NCBI GenBank assembly: GCA_021399445.1
Contig: JAJTUQ010000004.1
Span: 6,696,001 to 6,760,000 of the forward strand
Reading direction: 5' to 3'
DNA: 64,000 nucleotides
Source: Xylogone sp. PMI_703
Taxonomy: Eukaryota > Ascomycota > Leotiomycetes
A program made the position numbers and the translations under genes. Under the pieces are notes generated by a model, which saw only the letters and a program-made list of their open reading frames with translations, searched no databases and had not been told where the DNA came from. Of this stretch, positions 32,901-43,180 are shown in pieces (within the stretch, counting starts at the first letter, position 1; each line of letters begins with the position of its first letter).

Positions 32901-33818
32901 TTCACCGTTGCCCAAGAAATGCGCCTGGGAGTCCAGCGTGAAGGGATCCTTTCCATCCTCAAAGGTCGCCTTCTCTGTACTATGTTCTTCGAGCCCTCAA
33001 CGCGCACATCTGCCTCTTTTGATACTGCCATGCAGAGATTAGGTGGTCGTACAGTTGCTATCACTACATCGCACTCCTCTGTTGTCAAGGGTGAAAGTCT
33101 TGCTGACTCAATCCGTACACTGGGCTGCTATGGTGATGCAATTGTTCTCCGTCATCCGGATGAAAGCAGTGCCGATGTTGCAGCGAAGTTTTCTCCAGTT
33201 CCAATTATTAATGGCGGAAACGGTAGTAAAGAACACCCTACACAGGCATTCCTGGATCTCTTCACCATCCGTGAAGAACTTGGTACCGTTAGCGGCCTCA
33301 CAATTACTTTCCTTGGCGACCTCCGTTATGGCAGGACTGTTCACTCGCTTGTAAAGCTTCTCCAACATTACGATGTACGGATACAGCTAGTGGCTCCCAA
33401 GTCCCTCGCTCTACCGAAGGAAATCCTCGATATCATCAAGTCCAAGCCACGTCAACTGATCATCGAAACGACGGAGCTTACCCCGCAAATCGTTGCACGC
33501 ACTGATGTCCTTTACTGTACGCGAGTACAGAAAGAGAGGTTCGAGGATCTGGAGGAATACGAAAGGCTAAAGGATGCTTTTGTTGTGGATAACAAAACTC
33601 TTAAGAACGCGAAGAGTCAAATGGTAGTTATGCATCCATTGCCAAGGAACAAAGAGATTAGTGAGGAGGTGGACTTTGACCAGAGGGCGGCTTATTTTAG
33701 ACAGGTAAATTCTTCCCTCTCCCTACTTCTTGACTATATACAGTTGCTAACTGAAATCTAGATGAGATATGGTCTTTATTGTCGTATGGCTTTACTTGCT
33801 TTGGTCATGGCGCCATAG
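26962..33818 (+). CDS. ura2: Multifunctional carbamoyl-phosphate synthase / aspartate transcarbamylase (2242 aa)
   Basis: Three exons (26962-27589, 27661-33704, 33762-33818) give 2242 aa, close to yeast Ura2 (2214). It carries out the first two steps of UMP synthesis: glutamine-dependent carbamoyl-phosphate formation and transfer to aspartate. Order: small subunit with glutaminase (GICLGHQ, Cys ~312; His in QFHPES ~396); two ATP-grasp CPSase halves ([17 protein letters not shown] and [15 protein letters not shown]); a regulatory MGS-like domain; a dihydroorotase-like domain; a linker; and ATCase (FFEPSTRTS ~1986, HPTQA ~2068, MHPLPR). The dihydroorotase-like part reads PGLVNIAAF (~1518) where active enzymes carry His-x-His, so it should be inactive, as in other fungi. 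The last exon encodes only [18 protein letters not shown]. Called pyrABCN in Aspergillus. Confidence 0.97.
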
Positions 33819-34425
33819 AACATCCTTTGTACCTCCAAGGCCATGTTCATCTCCTCTCTTCTGTGATTCTTCTTCATTGAAGAAAATCGAATGAGTTGGG
33901 GATTTACATTGAGCTCTTAGATAGTCGTACATTACTTTCGTAGATCGGTGCTTCGCGCTCTTTTCTCGCTCGCTCCTTCTAAAAAGCAAAAAACGGATAA
34001 TAAAAGTTTTGGGAATTGTATACATGCGTGTAAAATTTCGCATTGGGTCGGTGTTTTAGTCATAGTGTACAAGAAAAAGTCATTTGAGTGACGATTTTCA
34101 AATGATCTGTATGATTGATGTTTTATGTCGAGGTTCTCCGTCGTGGGGCTTCATCTATGACGTACACATTGAGTGTGTACATTCAATGTGTCATGTATGT
34201 ATGTTAGATTATAATGAGTTATGTATGAGGTTTATGTATAATATTATATGTATATAATGTGTGTATAATAGATATCATAGTTATTATTATCTTATTTAGG
34301 TGAGTTTACAAATAATGACCAGTTGGAATATTAGTGTAAAAGTTAGAAGTATGATTGTTCACACTTTAATGAAAGCTCTCCTGTACTTTAAAGAACGTAT
34401 AGTTAGATTATTAGAATGCCTATTA
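33819..34425. other. Intergenic, convergent 3' ends
   Basis: This holds the 3' ends of ura2 (plus) and the Zn2Cys6 regulator (minus). A low-complexity stretch of ATGT/TATA repeats lies at about 34185-34300. No gene is seen. Confidence 0.6.
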
Positions 34426-36368
34426 TTAATACATTTGAGCTATCCTGTCTAAAAATACTGTGTCCCAATCGATATCAGCGAACAGGTTCTCGTCTTCAAA
34501 GTTCAGCATAGTCATTGATGGCTCTTCATCGCTTAACGCCGTCACCTCTTGAGTCTTTCGATCGGAGTCTCTTCCCTGAAGTAGAGTGCTGAAGGAGACA
34601 TTCGCACCCATTCTAGAATTCACAAGCAATAGACTCTGTGTCCTATCCTTTGGCTGCATCGTGTCGCTATACTTGCTCAACCGCTCGGTAAAGAGACAGG
34701 CACGGTACATGAAGTCATCAGTTGTGACGGACAGTTTCTGCATGCTTTCCCAGCCTTGAGTAATTGCATTACAGAGCTCACTATGATCCACCGAGTCGTA
34801 ATGGCGTGAGCATTTTAAAAGAAGAAGAAAGCAAATGGCGTTGACAATCATTTTTTGAAGACGGATTGGGCTGAAGAAAAGGGTGTCTTGGACGCATAAC
34901 CCGGTTCGTATAGTGTTTATAGCAACTATATAAGCTTGCATGGGCCAGTTCGACAAAGCCTCAGGTTTAGGAAGACTGCTTTCCAAGTTCTCCGATGTAA
35001 GTGCGAAAGTATATAGCACCATACGACAGCCTAGAAAGTTAATGTACTCCGTGGATGACCATGAAGAAGACAGCTGGTATTCTAGAGCCTTCAATTCTCC
35101 CTCAAAGTTTCGAATAAATGACTTGAATTCTGGAAGCAATCCTGTATTAGATGATTCACAATATCCTAGAGTGGAACATATATTCAGGGCTTGACGGGAT
35201 ATGAGTAGTTGGCGCTGAAGAGTTTCTGGCAACCACGTCGGTTTATTATACATAAGTTCTAAGAGGCCCTTATCCAATTGAACCGTGGCGGGAAGGCCAA
35301 GCTGAATACTGGTACTAATTTTTCTGCATTAGCAGATACTCCTTTTCTTCGACTGCTTTGAATATACCTTATATTGGTGATGAAACAGACAGCCCATGTT
35401 TTTCGTCGAATGATATTCATCTCTCCATCTGAAAAGGATTCGTCTACAAATTCGACATCATGATATGGTCGATGCAGCCCAATCCACAGGCCTATGTTTG
35501 TAGCCAGTGTCACAAACGAGTGGGATGGGTCATCATTTCTTCGGAACGGAAGTGGCCAGTGACAGAGTAAGAGGAGCGCTTGCATGGATGGCAAAGATCT
35601 CTTATATTCTGGTCGGACTGTATCAAATGCCATATTGCGAACAATATCGGCGATTTCCAGGTAGAGGTCTCCGCGCCCCGATTTCCCTCTCAGTCCGATA
35701 ACCAGCACAGTCCAGAACAGGAACGGACATGGTTCAGCGTACTCGATAAACCTAGATATTTTAGGTAGCATGGGCAGAAATAGATGATAATTTGTAAAAA
35801 ATCTCTCCTTCTGTCAGATATTCATATCTTAGATCTTACTAATATGAACCTACTCTACTAGAAGATCCTTGGCTAGCTGTTGGGTAAGCTGGACTCCTTG
35901 AATTGATGTGCTTGAGAGTGGGATATCTGTTTCCGATAGTTCCACCTCATCGGGAGAGGTTGTATTACTTGAGTTATCAATGGATAGTGAAGCACTAATG
36001 GTCACTTTTTCTGGGGCTGTTGACTGCGGCAGTTGACTATCGCGGGTTTCCAGACTTTGCTTGATATCTTCCAACTCCTTCTCGACTGCGGTAAAATGCC
36101 TTCCGGTTGCCGAGTTAGGAGACTTTTAACCGTTTCAAAAAGATACATATTAACTTACTCTCTCTTTTTTGTGCGCTTAAATGATGGATCAACGGAACAA
36201 AGCTTGCCAGCTTTAGTACATCTTGAACATCCTGCAGGGAACTTTCGTGGTCCATCACACGCCAACTGTTCATTCTTAGTCTTAAAGAAAGCAATTCGTC
36301 TCAGCCAAACTCACTTTCATCTGACGGCAGTGGACACATGCGACGAAATTAGGTTTTCTGCCCCGCAT
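34426..36368 (-). CDS. Zn2Cys6 transcription factor
   Basis: Five exons: 36368-36315, 36265-36159, 36099 to about 35860, about 35805-35368, and 35314-34426, roughly 570 aa. The N-terminus has the binuclear zinc cluster ACVHCRQMKLACDG...CSRCTKAGKLC, split by an intron after CRQMK. It is followed by KRTKKRE and a coiled segment (TAVEKELEDIKQSLE). The C-terminal part is a fungal-type activation/regulatory domain (RFFTNYHLFLPMLPKISRF; NIGLWIGLHRPYH). Intron 36266-36314 is only 49 bp and intron 36100-36158 ends in AAG. The junction between exons 3 and 4 could not be fixed to the base. The gene is divergent from the P450 at 36961 and may control it; that is inference. The exact subfamily is not recognised. 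Confidence 0.85.
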
Positions 36369-36960
36369 TATGCATGGTGGTGACATAGGTCAAAAGATGA
36401 AGAAGTCAAGTCCGTTAAGCATCGGAAACTCGGACCTTACCTAAATGGCCTCAGCCAATCAAATCACTCCGTGTACGACCGCCACAGGTTGTGAAATTTG
36501 TAAAGACTTAATGTTGACTACAAACATAATACAACTAATGATTCGTTCTCATTTGACTAGAAGGAGTATGCTAAGATGGGTCTATCTTAAGCGGTGAAAA
36601 AAGGTAAATTCAAGATTGCCTGGGATGGCTCTACAAAGGAAGCGCGGCCACTGTCCTTGAATCTACAAGTACACGAAACCGCTTTTCAACACAGTCTCTA
36701 TTATAAATTAGCATCCACAGGTCAGCTATACTTTATTCCTAATAAGGCCATTTTATTTGCCAAATGGTGATCATCTGTCAATGACGTAGGATTTCGAGCG
36801 CTGGTTATCACCAGATCAAATGCTAGGAATACCGCATAAACCGAAATCGGTTTCTTTGCCGAAATCGCTCTGTAACCTATTATAATAGCTTTCAGTTTCC
36901 AAGAGGCAGACTATGATGCATGAATAGCTGTGTAACGACTATAGTGCAGTTAGCGGCAGA
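36369..36960. other. Divergent promoter region between regulator and P450
   Basis: The 592 bp between the two start codons contain no gene. The shared head-to-head spacing allows common control. Confidence 0.6.
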
Positions 36961-38617
36961 ATGGAGACAATTTTAAAAACGTTGGAAAGATTTCCAACAC
37001 CACCTCTTATGCCACTCGACCTTATATCATCTATTTTGTTCACAATAGCCACAAGTCTATTTCTCCGTATTCTCTATACAACAATCTTGTATCCAGAATT
37101 CCTCACGCCGCTGAAGAAAATACCAACTCCTGTCGACCGATCATTTCTTAGGGGGAATACTGGCATCTCGAAAACTTATCAACTGGCAAATTTCCGCCAT
37201 TGGAGCAAAACGGTCCCAAATTCTGGCCTTATCAGGTACTACCAGCCTGGCAATCATGAAAGGCTCCTTGTGACAAGTCAAAGAGCATTGAGTGAAATTC
37301 TGGTCACCAATGCTCACCAATTCGTCAAACCACAATCTGCCCGGCACCGCCTTTGGTATATTACTGGCAACGGACTTCTCTTAGCAGAGGGAGAGGAACA
37401 TAAGGTTCATTATCAATCTCACAAAACCTGTCTCTCACTTTTAACAGTATAACTAGGTACAGCGCAAGAGCCTCATGGCTGCATTCTCTTTTCGACACAT
37501 TAAAGATCTACATCCTGTCTTCTGGTCCAAGGCTAGAGAATTAGTACGATGTCTGGAAGCAGAACTCCAATCTGACAAGGTGAAGGGCAATAATATAATA
37601 GAGATGAGAGGATGGGCATCTCGAGCAACGCTAGACATTATTGGCGTTGCAGGCATGGACCACGACTTCAACTCTCTCCAAGACTCCCTCAGCTCGTTAA
37701 CCCGACAATACCAACTACTGCGTCCGAATCCATCCCGGTTCGAGCTACTCTTGGGCATGATTTTGTCTCCAATTTCAGCCCGAGCTGCGGTGATAGTGTC
37801 CATACTACCTAGTAAACGGAAGGCACAAGCCAGAGCGGCGTCCAAATATCTCCGAGACCTCTGCCGGAGTCTCATACAAGAGAAAATAGGTAAGCTGGAG
37901 AAGGATACAAGCAATACTAATGTCGATATTATCTCAGTCGCACTCAGAAGCGGCACCTTTAGTGATCGCAACCTCGTTGACCAGATGATGACTTTCCTGG
38001 CTGCGGGCCATGGTACAACTTCGCATGCGCTGCAATGGGCAATGTACGCACTCTCTAAGCACCAAGACATCCAATTACGCCTCCGGAAAGAGGTTTGTGA
38101 AGGACTCCCATCAATCAGTGAACCAGAACAGTCTATTTCACCTGCCGACATTGACAGCCTGCACTACCTCCACGCTTTTTGCAACGAAGTACTCCGTCGC
38201 TATGCGCCAGTTCCTACTACCATCCGCGAGGCCCTTAATGAGACAACTGTTGCTGGCTACCGGATACCCAAGGGTACCTTATTTATTATTTCGCCTGGAA
38301 TGACAAATCTGGACCAGGACCTTTGGGGCCCAGATGCTGATACATTCAATCCAGAACGCTGGTTGCAGGATGGCTGTGCAAACACCGGAGGTGTACGAAA
38401 CAATTATGGGTTCCTGACGTTTCTGCATGGTCCTCGTAGCTGTATCGGAGCAACGTTTGCGAGATCCGAATTGACGTGTCTAGTAGCAGCTCTCGTGGGA
38501 AGGTTTGAGATGGAGCTGGAGGATCCGGAAAGAGAAGTAGAGATAACAAGCCAAGGAATCGGAAATGCTCCGGCAGATGGGACAAGAATAAAATTGAAGG
38601 TCCTGGACGAACTGTAG
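36961..38617 (+). CDS. Cytochrome P450 monooxygenase (534 aa)
   Basis: Two exons, 36961-37404 and 37457-38617, with a 52 bp intron (GTTCAT...ACTAG), give 534 aa. An N-terminal membrane anchor is visible (LISSILFTIATSLFLRILYTTIL, residues ~21-43). The I-helix reads FLAAGHGTTSHALQW (~330), the ExxR motif is EVLR (~391) and the haem site is FLHGPRSCIG with Cys ~477. All essential residues are present, so the enzyme should be active in the endoplasmic reticulum, using NADPH-P450 reductase. The sequence suits fungal secondary-metabolism or xenobiotic P450s, but no specific reaction can be assigned. No polyketide or peptide synthase is in the window, so this is not visibly part of a large biosynthetic cluster. 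Confidence 0.93.
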
Positions 38618-38756
38618 TACATGGGGGCGAACTGATTAAATCTCAGTAGATAAATCCTCTTTTTCTATATAATTTATAAGAGAGGTTGAATTTGTTATTT
38701 GGCTCAAACCTGAATTCATACCATATCTGACAATGGCCATGCTATAACTCAAGCTT

Positions 38757-40380
38757 CTACCAAGCAGTGATATCGTCAACCTCGGCCTCCCCAAAAGTGC
38801 TGCTCTTGGTCACCGCACCAACTCCAATTTCCGCATTTACTCCATCTATTCCCGGAACGTCCATGATATCTGGCAGAACCTCGTGTAAAAATTCCAAAAT
38901 GTGCTTATTTACCTGTTCAAACTGCAGCAGAAATGCGTCATGACCTTCTGGAGAGTCTATCTTCCTTAGCCGTGCATTTGGTATATTTGCGGCTAACTCC
39001 TTCTGTTCGTCAAACGTAAAAAGGCCATCGCTCTCGATCCCAAGGACTAGTGTTGGCTGTTCAATCTGGCCAAGAGCTTCACTGATAGGTGCCTTGGAAT
39101 CAGCCGGGACTCGATACCGAGATACATCGTGCGTGTCAAGTTTTCGAGTTATGGCTATATAACAGTTGCCATCAAAACGTTTCACAAATTTCTCGCCCTG
39201 GTACCGTAAATATGATTGAGCGGAAAAGTACGTTGACGTTTTAGGCCTCCCGTTTACGGCGGGCTCTTGGTTAGGAGGGGTTGAAGGGGCTGAGCCATGG
39301 AACTGTGGATCAGCAACGTTTGATAGATCTTTTGATTCAGTCACAGGTATACTGGTAGAGCTGTTGGCCCGAGATACTGGTGAACGGCTACCTTTATGAC
39401 CGTCATTATGGATTGCCCTGTGGATATCAGAGGGGGTCTGTGGTCGTTGGTCGTCCTTGATACTCTGCTTTTTGGAGGCATCCGGAATATTTCGTCCAAA
39501 TCTTGATTCAAACGAGTTCCGACTTCGATATGTGAGCAGAGCTGACATCCTTGCTGCGCCCAAACCAGCAACCGGGGGATCATCGAAAGAGTAGTATCCG
39601 TCCTCGTATTTCGGATCCGCATAGATGCTTTGTCTTTGTGCCTCACCCCAACTTATACCCCAGGCACTGTGTCGACTAGAAGTGGCGATAGGTACAATGG
39701 AACGCACGTAGTCCTTTCCAAAATATGCCCACTCCAAGACCAACATGCCCCCCATAGATCCTCCAATCACAGCAGCGACCTGCTTAACGCCTAAATCGTC
39801 CAGAAGCATCTTGTGAAAGCTACAGATGAGTTAGTCTTAGTTGAAATACTTTGCAAGCATTGCAACATACTTAACATCATCTCTGATGGTAGTGAGAGGG
39901 AACTCCGGGCCATATATGCCGTTCTCGCGAACTCCATCCTTACTCGTAACTGGGCTTGCACTGCCATACGGGCTTCCCAGACTGTTCATGCACACGACAA
40001 AGAATCTCGATATATCAAATGCCCGACCAGGCCCACCAAGCAGAGGACCCCACCAGTCGCTGACATCTGCGCTGCCGGTCAAGGCATGGCATATCACCAT
40101 GACATTGTCGCGATTGGGCGAGAGTGTGCCGCGCGTGGTATATGCCAGCGGGACATTGTATAATGTAACTCCAGATTCGAGTGTAAAAGAGGGGATTATG
40201 GCAATCTGTTGGTCGGGGATCAGAGCTGCGAACGGGTTCTCGGGCTGCTTCTGGGTTCTTTCTTGGACGTATTCAGCAACTGCATCAAAATTGCGGTGTA
40301 TCATGGTGAGGGAATTACTGACCATATTTTGCTGGCGGCGGCGCCGAGATGCCTGCGTCAGACTGGCCTGTACTGGCCAT
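38757..40380 (-). CDS. met2: Homoserine O-acetyltransferase (509 aa)
   Basis: The enzyme transfers acetyl from acetyl-CoA to homoserine, committing it to methionine synthesis. It has the alpha/beta-hydrolase fold with nucleophile Ser in GGSMGGM, Asp in GIESDGLF and His in EGHDAFL, plus HALTGSADVSDWWGPLLG and NSLGSPYGSASP. Three exons are proposed: 40380-40323, 40279-39871, 39819-38757. The second intron (39820-39870) has GTATGT and an ACTAAC branch site. The first would be only 43 bp, so the start is less sure; translation could instead begin at MIHRNFDAV just inside it. With the first intron removed the frame closes at 509 aa. A Ser/Pro-rich insert of about 80 residues (after ~285) lies between core motifs, as in other fungal Met2 proteins. 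Confidence 0.9.
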
Positions 40381-40861
40381 TGAAGCGTTAATATTGAAGT
40401 TTTTTTGGAGGGATATCGGAGACCTTAGCGCAAGGCGATATCTAGAATCTATCAGGATCTTTTGGTGGGGAAGGAAATTTCGTAGCGGAGCCCCCAGAAC
40501 GTCACCAGCAGCCAATGAGGCGGCAGAGTTCCGGCTGCCTTGCTCCTGCCTGCTGCTGCCCACGTGCGGATGTTGTATCGGTGAGAACAGTCCAATCTAT
40601 ATATCCTGCTTTCAGGAAGGGAGGAACATACCTCCGTACTCTACAAATTTATTCTATATTAAAGCAAGTCTATAAATTCATTCCTCAAATATTGATATAT
40701 AACATAAAAAATAGTTCTATTTACACTATCAAGATGGTTTTCACTCCTGCAGGAGTCACCATATATATCATACATAGATCAAGCAAGTACTACACATCTC
40801 CTTGCGTCTACATCGTGGCCCACCATTTTGCTCTTGTAATATTCCAAGAGCCAGTGGTGGT
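40381..40861. other. met2 promoter and 3' end of the F-box gene
   Basis: No gene is seen. The region includes the met2 5' flank with an E-box at 40561-40566, and AT-rich sequence at about 40640-40730. Confidence 0.55.
40561..40566. promoter_or_regulatory. CACGTG E-box upstream of met2
   Basis: CACGTG lies 181 bp upstream of the proposed met2 ATG. In yeast, Cbf1 binds CACGTG in front of sulphur-amino-acid genes. A similar role here is inference; filamentous fungi also use other sulphur regulators. Confidence 0.4.
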
Positions 40862-41968
40862 TTAGAGATCGCGGCACATCTGCCATATTCTGCTTCTGTT
40901 CAACAAACCATCCGGGGCATTTTGCATCGGCCCAGTGGCAGCATGTCTTATATCTAAAGGCTCTAGTTCATCATCTGTCTCTGTCTCTGCACCCTGTGGT
41001 GTCATTTTCTCCATAAGCTCATCATTGAACACTAGTTTCATAATGTCCTTGCATAACTTGTGCCAGTTGTACATTTTCCCATGACGTTGGGGCATTGATT
41101 GTTCTACATCTTCAGTGGGAAATAATTGTGACGAATCAACATCCCATAGCCATGGAACTAGTGAGCCATTAAGCAGCTGTTTGCGCCAGAAAGATTGGTT
41201 GAGCGGTATCTTCAAATACATCGACTTGCACGTCTTGCGCAAGTTCAAGACGGAGATAGCATCGTCAATCTCATCAACAATGATAGAAACAACATCGGCG
41301 GGTAGACGGGCTAGTGCTGGCACCTCTACTCTTGGGCCTTCATTCAGCATTGCTGCAGTTATGACTGCAGTGGTGTGTTCGTTACCCTGAGTCTCCATGA
41401 CCTCCAGATTTTGGAATAACCACTTGCTTATTCCTGGCACATTGATCGGATCAGCAAGTAGCCATTCCCAGCCCTCCTCTTCTATCCAATCCTGATCCCA
41501 AAATTGCTCTGCTCCATATCCTCCATTGGGTCTATGGATGCCATGCTCGTCGTACCGCGCCGCTGAGCATAACTTCTCATAGAGAGGCCTAAAAGTGGGA
41601 TCCATTTCCCCTTCAACTACACGCTTGGTGCTGCCATTCCCAAAGCTAAATCTTTGCACCAACTCAATGCAACACTCATGAGCAGGCAATAAGCATTGCC
41701 CTGCATCATTAAATCCATATATATACCGCTCCCCATTTCCCGTATTGAAGCCATAATTCTCCTCATCGTATGGATCAGGATCCTCTACCCATAAGAGCCC
41801 AGAGCCATGATTGTTTTCGTATCGGCCGGATATGAACACAACGTAATCATCAGCATTGTCATTGTCGGATACAGGGCCTAGAAGCCGGGTTGTAGAAAGC
41901 CAGTCCGGGGGATGCCTCCATAATAATGGGCCAGAGCAGATGGAACAAAACCAGGTCATCCACGCCAT
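40862..41968 (-). CDS. F-box domain protein (368 aa)
   Basis: A single exon from the ATG at 41968 (MAWMTWFCSICSGPL). An F-box-like segment lies at residues ~220-265: LARLPADVVSIIVDEIDDA, then LRKTCKSMYLKIPLNQSFWRKQLL. The N-terminal part has CSICSGPL, a possible half zinc site, and an acidic/aromatic region (EEGWEWLLADP). Fungal proteins of this layout are common and mostly uncharacterised. F-box proteins recruit substrates to SCF ubiquitin ligases through Skp1, and that is the family-level expectation; the target is unknown. The frame is open upstream to 42028, but no earlier ATG is in it. Confidence 0.72.
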   Translation of the reverse strand: MAWMTWFCSICSGPLLWRHPPDWLSTTRLLGPVSDNDNADDYVVFISGRYENNHGSGLLWVEDPDPYDEENYGFNTGNGERYIYGFNDAGQCLLPAHECCIELVQRFSFGNGSTKRVVEGEMDPTFRPLYEKLCSAARYDEHGIHRPNGGYGAEQFWDQDWIEEEGWEWLLADPINVPGISKWLFQNLEVMETQGNEHTTAVITAAMLNEGPRVEVPALARLPADVVSIIVDEIDDAISVLNLRKTCKSMYLKIPLNQSFWRKQLLNGSLVPWLWDVDSSQLFPTEDVEQSMPQRHGKMYNWHKLCKDIMKLVFNDELMEKMTPQGAETETDDELEPLDIRHAATGPMQNAPDGLLNRSRIWQMCRDL

Positions 41969-43180
41969 AGCTATGCTTGAAGTCTGATATAAAAAAAAGA
42001 GCTTGCTGTTGAGAAGTGTTGCCGTCAAAGGTTGGAGCTAAGGAACTAGCTTTAAGTATAACGGAACACTGTGGGGGCTCTCGTAAGCTTGTGGGACAGC
42101 TGCCTGCGATTGCCTACAGGCAGCCTGTCCGTGCCCGTGCACATTCCTAAAAGGCACAGTAGTCAAGCTCAACAGCTAGAATTTGTCTGAGTCTAGTCGC
42201 TAATAGTTGCCATCCATGGAACAATTCATCATTACTGTAGATACTCAGCGTTAATATATGACACACTAGAAGCTTAAACCGCTTGTGCATATTTCATCCG
42301 ATATTTTAATATGCAAATTCCCAAGTGAGAGACCACTAAATGCAATAATATACGTCTCTATGGTCTACTTCGCATAACTTCTGAATTAATGACGTTGTAC
42401 TCCCAGTGATGGATAAATGCATAACTCCCATTACGGAACTACGGTTCATGCACCGTTTTGAGCCGATCTTAAGGCGATGATCTATATGATTTGCACTTCT
42501 AATCTGCAACGGAGATGAACGACCTGTGGAGGAGTTCGTGGAAATGGTACTCGAATAAGATATCTCAAACGAGGCCTGTATATCCCAGCAAATATTCCTT
42601 TCAACTATGCAAGTGTTGTGGGATAGGAGTCTCACAACTAGAATCTCATCAAGCTGTCACGACCGACTAATGGATCTTTCTTCAACAGCACCCCTAGCTC
42701 TTATGACTCCGAGAAGGAACACGTGGACATATGCACCATTTGATGCATTAAAAGCTGCTGAGACCAGCTAACAATATTGTCACTGGCTCTATAATCAGAG
42801 AATCATATATCCACGACGCCTAGATCTTAGCTCCAGAAATAGACAGTCATCTTCTCCGCCTTTGTATAAGCCATATATGTAGGTCATATATATTATCGTG
42901 GTCAATATAAAAATGAACTATAAACACCTTCCTATACCCTTCTCGCCTATCCGCCTATAAACCAAAATATAACCCAGAAAGAATATTTAGACGCCTTTTT
43001 TGCGCAGGAGTAACTATGGACACCAAAAAGTCAAACCCTTTCCAAAACTTCCCGGAAAATGAGTGCTTTATTTCATTATTTCGTCTAAAAATTTCATCTC
43101 ATCGTTATCCTGCATGAGGCCGTGGGCATCTATTCAGTATGTAAGTCCTACTGAACACTTCAAAAGGAGGTATAGGCAAG
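41969..43180. other. Intergenic (1.2 kb)
   Basis: Nothing recognisable was found. Short ORFs (for example 42336-42635 minus) show no domain or codon pattern that I trust. It should include the F-box gene promoter and the 3' end of the second Zn2Cys6 gene. Confidence 0.55.

Noticed and set aside
34426..40380. A large secondary-metabolite cluster around the P450
   Set aside because: No polyketide synthase, peptide synthetase or terpene cyclase is in the window, and the P450's neighbour met2 is primary metabolism.
42336..42635. 99-codon minus-strand ORF
   Set aside because: No recognisable feature; amino-acid composition is not protein-like and no splice partners were found.
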